Below are positions 1 to 4,198 of a stretch of 6,145 bases of DNA, piece by piece. Source of the DNA: Beijerinckiaceae bacterium (lineage in GTDB: Bacteria; Pseudomonadota; Alphaproteobacteria; Rhizobiales; Beijerinckiaceae). Under the pieces are notes generated by a model. That model worked only from the letters and a program-made list of their open reading frames with translations, ran no database searches and was not told where the DNA came from. The DNA is taken from contig DAIESR010000070.1 in NCBI GenBank assembly GCA_027346205.1, positions 1-6,145 on the forward strand. Direction: 5' to 3'. Position numbers and translations under genes: made by a program. Numbering within the stretch: position 1 is the stretch's first letter; each line of letters opens with the position of its first letter.

Positions 1-108
1 ATCCGAACAATTACCGCCTATCTCGTCTTCCCCTCATGGGAAGTGCTCATGACGACCCTCATCAACTCCAAACCGCCTCCCGAAATCGAAAAACCAATAG
101 GAGCGTGA
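1..108 (+). CDS. Possible C-terminal end of an unrecognised gene (5' end outside window)
   Basis: Reading frame 1 is open from the first base to a TGA at 106-108, giving 35 codons that end in ...PPPEIEKPIGA. The translated piece starts with a hydrophobic stretch (ITAYLVFPSWEVLMTTLI) followed by a short polar, proline-rich tail, as in the C-terminus of a membrane protein. About 60% of third codon positions are G or C, which mildly favours real coding. I do not recognise the family, and the stretch is short enough to be a chance open frame. It would be the upstream neighbour of rpmG on the same strand, with about 200 non-coding bases between them. Confidence 0.35.
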   Translation: MRTITAYLVFPSWEVLMTTLINSKPPPEIEKPIGA

Positions 109-156
109 AATCAGGAAGGAAAACGACTTAGAATTGCTGCCCAGAAAGGCAGATCC

Positions 157-184
157 TTGACAAGCAATACGCGATCCTTATGGT
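157..184 (+). promoter_or_regulatory. Candidate sigma70-type promoter for rpmG
   Basis: A perfect TTGACA (157-162) is followed after 16 bases by TATGGT (179-184), which matches TATAAT at four of six positions. It is on the same strand as rpmG and would give a 5' leader of roughly 120 bases. No other promoter-like pair as good is visible in the 200-base gap. This is inferred from the sequence only. Confidence 0.45.
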
Positions 185-310
185 GCGCGAATATTTTGGG
201 CTTACGGCCCCTCCTCCGCCCCTTTCGCTTCAAAAACCCTGTCGGGAAGGCGGCCGGATTCAATCGAGTCGCGCCGGATGAACCGCGCCCGACTCCAAAG
301 GACAAAGACC

Positions 311-478
311 ATGGCCAAGGCCGCAATGATCAAAATCAAGCTGCTGTCCAGCGCGGACACGGGCTATTTCTATGTGACGAAGAAGAACGCGCGCACCAAG
401 ACCGAAAAGCTGTCGTTCAAGAAATACGACCCAGTGGCGCGCAAGCACGTCGAATTCAAGGAAACCAAGATCAAGTAA
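311..478 (+). CDS. rpmG: 50S ribosomal protein L33
   Basis: Encodes a 55-residue protein beginning [20 protein letters not shown] and ending [11 protein letters not shown], the full usual length of bacterial L33. L33 is a small basic protein of the large ribosomal subunit, near the tRNA exit site. The stretches [18 protein letters not shown] and [11 protein letters not shown] are typical of alphaproteobacterial L33. This form lacks the CxxC zinc-binding pairs, so it is the zinc-independent (C-minus) type. I chose the ATG at 311, not the in-frame ATG at 278, because AAAGGA (297-302) sits 8 bases upstream and because the extra 11 residues from 278 are absent from the family. It appears to be transcribed alone: the nearest upstream gene end is about 200 bases away, and downstream there is only repeat-rich DNA. 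No U-rich terminator is visible; a GC hairpin (GCGC-GAA-GCGC) lies just after the stop. Confidence 0.97.
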   Translation: MAKAAMIKIKLLSSADTGYFYVTKKNARTKTEKLSFKKYDPVARKHVEFKETKIK

Positions 479-699
479 GATCAGCGCGAAGCGCGCGCCT
501 CGCCAGCCTGACTGATTTTCGCTTAATTTCAGTGTATTGATGGCCTACTCCAGGCTCAACTACCAGCTTCGGCGTCCTTGACCTTATATACCACGATTCA
601 TCGATCATCCGAAAATCCGCTTGCCCTGGAGCAATGATCGCCGCGTTGCGTTTTTGGAGAGAATCCTTATCGATCACCCCAAAACATTACGATGCCCCT
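479..699. other. Gene-free stretch after rpmG
   Basis: No protein-like reading frame is visible on either strand. The short open frames here lack plausible ribosome binding sites and recognisable composition. The segment is more AT-rich than the flanking genes. A loosely repeated ATCGATCA motif occurs near 599 and again near 669. Beyond that I see nothing to annotate. Confidence 0.5.
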
Positions 700-824
700 A
701 GAGCATGTTCCGGAAAAGTTGATCGACTTTTCTGATCGAGAACATGCTCTAAATATTTGAAACAGAGCCGATTTACCTCGACCAAATAGATCGCAGGCGA
801 TTCTATTTGGTCGGGACCGGCTCT
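700..824 (+). repeat. Two-hairpin palindromic repeat, copy A (complete)
   Basis: Hairpin 1 has perfectly complementary 11-base arms, AGAGCATGTTC (700-710) and GAACATGCTCT (740-750), with an inner AAAAGT/ACTTTT stem (714-719/726-731). Hairpin 2 has AGAGCCG (764-770) with CGGCTCT (818-824) and an inner perfect 11-base stem CGACCAAATAG (779-789) with CTATTTGGTCG (803-813). A linker of about 13 bases joins the two. The same order of parts recurs at 1979-2141 and, inverted, at 927-1010. This resembles the intergenic palindromic repeats starting TAGAGCATG that are common in Rhizobiales. No coding capacity is visible. Confidence 0.85.
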
Positions 825-926
825 AGAGCATCAGACCCGCAGGTGGAAACCGGCTGCGGGACAAATCTGATGCGAAAACAAAAGACAAGAACGGCAGCCC
901 CGATTCCATTTGAATGTTCGCCGTCC
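825..926 (+). repeat. Second palindromic repeat type, TAGAGCATCAGA family
   Basis: GCATCAGA (828-835) pairs with TCTGATGC (866-873), and inside it CCCGCAG (836-842) pairs with CTGCGGG (854-860). A weaker pair, AGAACGGC (888-895) with GCCGTCCT (920-927), follows. The unit begins with the same TAGAGCAT prefix as the two-hairpin repeat but the rest differs, so it is a related but separate family. It fills the space between copy A and the inverted copy. Confidence 0.65.
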
Positions 927-1010
927 TAGAGCCGATCGCGCTTACATGGAATCGCTCGCGATCCACATAGGCGAGATAAATCGGCTCTACATCAAACAAC
1001 GAGAGCATGG
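927..1010 (-). repeat. Two-hairpin palindromic repeat, inverted copy (hairpin 2 plus end of hairpin 1)
   Basis: On the minus strand this begins CCATGCTCTCGTTGTTTGATG at 1010, matching the closing arm of hairpin 1 and the linker of the copy at 1979-2141 (CATGCTCTCATTGTTTGATG). It then holds a complete hairpin 2: TAGAGCCGAT (989-980 on the minus strand) pairs perfectly with ATCGGCTCTA (936-927), and the inner arms 973-958 and 955-939 pair with several substitutions relative to copy A. The opening arm of hairpin 1 is missing and is replaced by the 3' end of the integrase remnant. Its minus-strand start lies one base after the integrase stop codon. Confidence 0.8.
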
Positions 1011-1011
1011 C

Positions 1012-1409
1012 TCACCTTCTCGCCCGCAGCTCGACCACATTTGCCACTGGCTCTCCACTCGCCAACGTCACGACATACCCGCTCCATACCTCAAGAGCGT
1101 GGCGCTTCTCAGCATCATAGCTCTATCAATTATAGACCGCCGCCACACCCTTGATCGGGCCGCTCTTGTGGTTCAGCACGGCCTCGCCGCGGTGCGCCGC
1201 AGATCATGAAAGGTCCAGCGCGCCGCTTATACTTGGCCAAGCGTCAGTTTTCGCGGATTGCCGCGAAACCGATATCGCACCGCCCAGCTGGCCTTGCCCG
1301 TCGGCTGCATGACAAAGTATAAGCCGCGAATGAGGCCGTCGGGAATTTCTCGGCGGATCGAACCAGGCTTGATCAACTCGAGATTGTAGACGGTAAGGGC
1401 TTTGGCCAT
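1012..1409 (-). pseudogene. Decayed P4-type tyrosine integrase (N-terminal and catalytic C-terminal pieces)
   Basis: Reading the minus strand from 1409, MAKALTVYNLELIKPGSIRR continues into REIPDGLIRGLYFVMQPTGK and AVRYRFRGNPRKLTLGQ. This is the DUF4102 N-terminal arm-binding domain of P4-like site-specific recombinases. A TAA at 1227-1229 follows, and in the same frame the sequence resumes as ARWTFHDLRRTAA, the catalytic box II (HxxR), so roughly 250 residues are deleted in between. A second frame then gives AVLNHKSGPIKGVAAVYN, with the family's late His and the VYN tyrosine, then TGA TAG, then SYDAEKRHALEVWSGYV to a natural-looking stop at 1012. AGGA (1420-1417) favours the start at 1409 over the one at 1415. 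An intact protein would be about 400 residues, so this one cannot be active. It marks an old integrated element. Confidence 0.88.
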
Positions 1410-1441
1410 TGCCATATCCTGCAAAATCAGGAGATCCAGTC

Positions 1442-1490
1442 CGGGGTAACGCGGGGTAACAAAAGATGACTGTCTTGGCTTGTTACCCCG
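1442..1490. promoter_or_regulatory. CGGGGTAAC repeats upstream of the integrase remnant
   Basis: CGGGGTAAC occurs at 1442-1450 and again at 1452-1460, a direct repeat with 10-base spacing (one helical turn), and once inverted as GTTACCCCG at 1482-1490. A second inverted pair, GTCTTGG (1472-1478) and CCAAGAC (1494-1500), overlaps it. The cluster lies 33 to 91 bases upstream of the integrase start. By analogy with P4-type elements these could be arm-type recombinase or excisionase binding sites or an integrase operator. The repeats are seen directly; the role is inferred. Confidence 0.55.
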
Positions 1491-1589
1491 TATCCAAGAC
1501 ACGACACGACACCGCGCCATATCGTCAGAGAAAAGAGACGACTTATGTGGCGAGGATGTCCTGTTGTATCTGGAGGTGTCGCGGTGCTA

Positions 1590-1641
1590 AGTCTGATTTG
1601 TAATCAGTAGGTTGTGAGTTCCACTCCTGCAACCGGCACCA
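1590..1641 (+). pseudogene. 3' half of a tRNA-Thr(UGU)-like sequence, probable attachment-site remnant
   Basis: CTGA (1593-1596), a seven-base loop TTTGTAA with TGT at 1599-1601 in the anticodon position, and TCAG (1604-1607) form a normal anticodon arm for threonine. A five-base variable segment follows, then a T-arm-like segment with TTC and A58 in place (1619-1623) but only partly paired stems (1614-1618/1626-1630), then AACCGGC, a discriminator A and a genomic CCA at 1639-1641. The expected 5' acceptor strand GCCGGTT and a normal D arm are not found upstream, so this is not an intact tRNA. A 3' tRNA half beside a P4-type integrase is the usual footprint of integration at a tRNA gene. It could instead be a fully decayed tRNA gene. 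Confidence 0.6.
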
Positions 1642-1679
1642 TTTCGAAGCGAGGGGTTCGCCCGGACCCGGACCGACCG

Positions 1680-1700
1680 CTTGGCAAGGTTCCTGCCAAG
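1680..1700 (+). repeat. Small hairpin upstream of the 69-residue gene
   Basis: CTTGGCA (1680-1686) and TGCCAAG (1694-1700) form a perfect 7-base-pair stem with a 7-base loop. It lies about 70 bases upstream of the next gene's start and has no T-run, so it is not a standard terminator. Its role is unknown. The rest of the gap 1642-1770 shows nothing else I can name. Confidence 0.4.
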
Positions 1701-1770
1701 GAGCCCTTGGGTCGATCCGTGCCGTCCGAGGCGGCATTTATGGACGCCGCAAAGGCGCGGAGGAGCTGTA

Positions 1771-1980
1771 ATGGCAAATTTGGAAACAGGCGAAGAAATC
1801 ACGATAGCGAAAAAGCCCAATGGCAAATGGGGCATCTTTCTGCGCCTGAACGGCTATGCCGATCCTTTCGATATCGGCCGCGAATTGAAGACGGAAGAGA
1901 TGGCTGAAGGGTGGCTCGACACAACCGAATGCAACAATCTCATCGATCAGTTCATCACCAAATATCGCGGCAAGGCCTAG
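1771..1980 (+). CDS. Small unrecognised protein, 69 residues
   Basis: The protein starts MANLETGEEITIAKKPNGKW and ends in LIDQFITKYRGKA. AGGAG (1761-1765) lies 5 bases before this ATG, which is why I prefer it to the upstream in-frame start at 1681; the extra residues from 1681 look like non-coding translation. There is no signal peptide or membrane segment. The composition is mixed and soluble: a probable beta-rich first half (ITIAKKPNGKWGIFLRL) followed by an acidic, helical second half. I do not recognise the family. The TAG stop is shared with the first bases of the palindromic repeat at 1979, so the repeat may have supplied the stop codon and cut the original C-terminus. Its position beside the integrase and tRNA remnants suggests accessory cargo. 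Confidence 0.7.
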   Translation: MANLETGEEITIAKKPNGKWGIFLRLNGYADPFDIGRELKTEEMAEGWLDTTECNNLIDQFITKYRGKA

Positions 1981-2141
1981 AGCATGTCCCGGAAAAGTTG
2001 GCTCAACTTTTCCGACAAAGGACATGCTCTCATTGTTTGATGTAGAGCCAATTTGTCCCGACCATACGGATCGCATTTTTTTGCACTTCGGACATGTCCA
2101 ATGTGCCGGAAATGCGATTCCAAATGGTCGGGATCGGCTCT
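1979..2141 (+). repeat. Two-hairpin palindromic repeat, copy B (complete, with enlarged hairpin 2)
   Basis: Hairpin 1: AGAGCATGTCC (1979-1989) pairs with GGACATGCTCT (2020-2030), and the inner CGGAAAAGTTG (1990-2000) pairs perfectly with CAACTTTTCCG (2004-2014) around a 3-base loop. Hairpin 2: AGAGCC (2044-2049) with GGCTCT (2136-2141), TCCCGACCAT (2056-2065) with ATGGTCGGGA (2124-2133), and ATCGCAT (2070-2076) with ATGCGAT (2112-2118). The tip carries about 35 extra bases absent from copy A, including GCAC/GTGC (2083-2086/2103-2106) around the perfect palindrome GGACATGTCC (2090-2099). The stop codon of the preceding gene overlaps its first bases. Hairpin 1 could help end that transcript, although no T-run follows it. 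Confidence 0.88.
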
Positions 2142-2420
2142 TGTGCTATTTATATTCGTTTTCGCGGGACTGATGCCCGGCCAGGGATAAGCAGCGCGCT
2201 GGCCTTATCGGCACAGCAGCTGGCGCATGGCAAAGCAAGGGTTCGTGACTGCCCTTGCCGTCTTGCCCGCGGCGTGTTTTTTGCCTCTCTTTCGCGCAAA
2301 GGTTTGCCGCGAGGGCCAATAATTCTGATAGATCGGCATGATCGCTCGCTTTGGACATGAAGTTGGCGCAGGCTGGTCCGTATTTCGAACCCGAGCCGGA
2401 ACCCCAGGGAGCTGGACACC
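2142..2420. other. Gene-free stretch between the repeat and the 91-residue gene
   Basis: Open frames exist on both strands, but none has a convincing start, ribosome binding site or protein-like composition. I see no tRNA, terminator or convincing promoter. It most likely contains the upstream control region of the gene starting at 2421, plus decayed sequence. Confidence 0.4.
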
Positions 2421-2696
2421 ATGACGGACAATCAAGAGCCGACGATCTTTGTGGAAGGAGGCGACGAATACGAGCTGTTCGCCAGCGACGACAAGACCGT
2501 CTATCTCCTCCGTTTCAAGACGGAGAGCTTGACGGTTCCGCTCCGAGACGAGCAGCTTGAGGCTTTTCTGAAAGAATATGACACGGTCAAAAAAGCCTAT
2601 CCCAATTACGGGCCAGACCAGCGCCTCGCGCAGATTTGGGACCAGGGTGGCTATAGCTGGCTCGCCATGGAGGCGACTGGCGACGGTGAATCGTGA
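2421..2696 (+). CDS. Small acidic unrecognised protein, 91 residues
   Basis: The protein begins MTDNQEPTIFVEGGDEYELF and ends SWLAMEATGDGES. AGGGAG (2406-2411) lies 9 bases before the ATG, a good ribosome binding site. It is rich in Asp and Glu, has no membrane segment or signal peptide, and has an aromatic central part (DTVKKAYPNYGPDQRLAQIW) followed by GGYSWLA. I do not recognise the family. A longer open frame of 196 codons runs antisense across it, but that one lacks protein-like features. The downstream neighbour is convergent, with 183 bases between the two stops. A structural or regulatory role cannot be deduced from the sequence. Confidence 0.75.
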   Translation: MTDNQEPTIFVEGGDEYELFASDDKTVYLLRFKTESLTVPLRDEQLEAFLKEYDTVKKAYPNYGPDQRLAQIWDQGGYSWLAMEATGDGES

Positions 2697-2879
2697 GCGC
2701 TTTTTCAGCTCGTCATCCGCACGAAACCGCTCAGACTTAACGCAGCGCCACCTCTCACATAGAATCATCGGACTGATTCGCCGCCGCTGAGCCAATCCGG
2801 CGCATGGACAGCTTCCGCCCTGAAGCTCAAATCGCGTGCAGCCGGAGCCAGATGGATCGGCGCCTGCAAGTATATATTA

Positions 2880-3920
2880 TTACGCCACGCCTGCGGGCTC
2901 GCGGCCCTTGCCTTTGTGCTGATCAGGATTTCTTTCACGCAGCACCCCTTCGGCGATCGTTTTCTGGCGCAATGTCTCGGCGATCTGGCGCCGTTCGAAC
3001 CGTACCACCACCACGATCGCAATCGCCAGCGGGATGATCAGGTACAAAAGCCGAAACACCAGCAGAGCCGTCAAGACTTTGAGCGGAGCCACCGCCGGCA
3101 TGGCCTTGATAAACAAAAGTTCGAAGACGCCGAGCCCGCCGGGAGCATTGGAGGCGAGTGCTGCCGAAAAAGAGGCGAGAAAGACGGCGAGAACGGCGAA
3201 AAAGCCCGGATTGCCGGCTTGTGGAAGGGCAAAATAAATAATGCCCGCAGCGCCCAGAAGCTCCATCGGCGCAGCAAGAAATTGTCGCAAAGCAATGCCC
3301 GACCTCGGATATTCGAGATGGAACCGCCCGAAACGCAAGGGCGGCAGTTTGAAGATCGAGCCTGCGGCATAGGCTGCAACGAGGCTTAGGCAAGTGATGC
3401 CCAGGGTGCGGGCGGTGGCTGGATTCGTGAGCAGCGGGGGCAGGAGGCCGTCCAATCTCCGCAATTCGGTGGGGTCGATGACGAGAAGGAGGCCACCGAG
3501 GAGGAGAACACCGAGTCCGAAGGTCAGTGAGCATAGGCCAACCAGAATGGTGATCTCGCCCGGAGTGAGGCCCTTGGCCCGATAAGCGCGATAGCGCACC
3601 ATGGCACCGGAAAAGACCGAGGCGCCTATATTATGCGCCAGCGCATAGGTGGTGAAGGAGCACAAGGCGATGAAGGTCAAGGAAATATGCTTGACGCCGA
3701 GATGGAGGAGAGCGATCCGGTCATACCAGGCAAGCGCTGCATAGGCGACCAATGTCGCAGCCACGGCCAAGACATATCGATGGACCGGAACGGCCTGAAG
3801 CTGGGCCCACATCTGCGGACCGATGGCTTCACCGCGAAATTGCCGATGGAGCAGAAAGATCGACAGGACGACGGCGGCTAAGCCGATTGCTGGCCAAACG
3901 AATTCGAAAAACCGCTTCAT
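2880..3920 (-). CDS. YbhN/MprF-like polytopic inner-membrane protein (lysylphosphatidylglycerol synthase transmembrane family)
   Basis: A 346-residue integral membrane protein of the UPF0104/YbhN family, related to the N-terminal transmembrane (flippase-like) part of MprF. About eight hydrophobic segments are visible, near residues 7-26, 46-66, 79-96, 121-148, 171-190, 212-231, 238-256 and 280-306. Family signatures include HNIGASVFSGAMVRYRAYR (96-114) and SNAPGGLGVFE (257-267). The soluble aminoacyl-transferase domain of full MprF is absent: the protein ends in a basic cytoplasmic tail of about 40 residues. It is therefore probably a lipid transporter or accessory protein, not an LPG synthase. 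The substrate is unknown. The ATG at 3918-3920 has GGAGG (3928-3924) only 3 bases upstream. It lies downstream of aspS on the same strand with a 278-base gap, so co-transcription is uncertain. Confidence 0.92.
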   Translation of the reverse strand: MKRFFEFVWPAIGLAAVVLSIFLLHRQFRGEAIGPQMWAQLQAVPVHRYVLAVAATLVAYAALAWYDRIALLHLGVKHISLTFIALCSFTTYALAHNIGASVFSGAMVRYRAYRAKGLTPGEITILVGLCSLTFGLGVLLLGGLLLVIDPTELRRLDGLLPPLLTNPATARTLGITCLSLVAAYAAGSIFKLPPLRFGRFHLEYPRSGIALRQFLAAPMELLGAAGIIYFALPQAGNPGFFAVLAVFLASFSAALASNAPGGLGVFELLFIKAMPAVAPLKVLTALLVFRLLYLIIPLAIAIVVVVRFERRQIAETLRQKTIAEGVLRERNPDQHKGKGREPAGVA

Positions 3921-3922
3921 GA

Positions 3923-3957
3923 GCCTCCGGGATAGCTCGTCGGCTCTTCCGGGAGGC
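3923..3957 (-). promoter_or_regulatory. Hairpin that could mask the ribosome binding site of the YbhN-like gene
   Basis: In the minus-strand transcript, GCCTCC (3957-3952) is complementary to GGAGGC (3928-3923), which contains the Shine-Dalgarno sequence. After one C/C mismatch, three more pairs (3950-3948 with 3930-3932) extend the stem around a loop of about 15 bases. The strong ribosome binding site with unusually short spacing, paired to an upstream anti-SD arm, suggests translational control. This is inferred from complementarity only. Confidence 0.4.
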
Positions 3958-4017
3958 CGTCGTCCTGCTCAAGCTCGGACGCCGACCCTGATTGCCGATG
4001 ACTCCACCTCAAGGACG

Positions 4018-4110
4018 TAGAGCATGTCCAGGAAATCTCTAGCAACTTTTTTTGGGCCTGCTCCAGTTCTTTCCGATGATCACAACCAAATGCTGATCGA
4101 GTATTGGTTA
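4018..4110 (+). repeat. Degenerate copy of the two-hairpin repeat
   Basis: TAGAGCATGTCC (4018-4029) and, further on, CAACTTTT (4043-4050) match the opening arm and inner arm of hairpin 1 of copy B, but the closing arm GGACATGCTCT is lost. Further on, AACCAA (4084-4089) with TTGGTT (4104-4109) may be the worn stem of hairpin 2. It lies in the gap between aspS and the YbhN-like gene. Confidence 0.5.
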
Positions 4111-4166
4111 TCTGGCGCTTACGCGCCGAAGACCTTATGCCAATTCCGTTGCTTGCACTGGAGCAA

Positions 4167-4189
4167 CCGGCTTTCTTGTCCGAAGCCGG
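4167..4189 (-). terminator. Possible terminator-like hairpin after aspS
   Basis: CCGGCTT (4167-4173) and AAGCCGG (4183-4189) form a 7-base-pair stem with a 9-base loop, 10 bases beyond the aspS stop. A smaller stem, GGCGC/GCGCC (4114-4118/4123-4127), follows. Neither is followed by a T-run on the minus strand, so intrinsic termination is uncertain. Confidence 0.35.
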
Positions 4190-4198
4190 AAGACGCCT

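Noticed and set aside
157..540. 127-codon open frame on the plus strand
   Set aside because: It overlaps rpmG in another frame. Its translation is low-complexity and Arg/Gln-rich, and L33 is certain here.
910..1209. 99-codon open frame on the plus strand
   Set aside because: It is antisense to the C-terminal integrase remnant and the inverted repeat, both of which explain the sequence better.
1442..1490. CRISPR-like short repeats
   Set aside because: There are only two direct copies of 9 bases with a single base between them, and no spacers, so this is not a CRISPR array.
1560..1641. Intact tRNA-Thr gene
   Set aside because: No 5' acceptor strand complementary to AACCGGC and no normal D arm can be found upstream, and the T stem has a mismatch.
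2205..2795. 196-codon open frame on the minus strand
   Set aside because: It lies antisense to the 91-residue gene, which has a good ribosome binding site. The minus-strand translation is rich in Arg and lacks recognisable motifs, so it is most likely a shadow.
2916..3534. Open frames inside the YbhN-like gene on both strands
   Set aside because: They are alternative frames of a high-GC gene whose membrane-protein translation is clearly the real one.
2880..3920. Full lysylphosphatidylglycerol synthase (MprF) working with the neighbouring synthetase
   Set aside because: The soluble aminoacyl-transferase domain is missing, so an aminoacyl-tRNA-dependent lipid-modifying pair with aspS is not supported.
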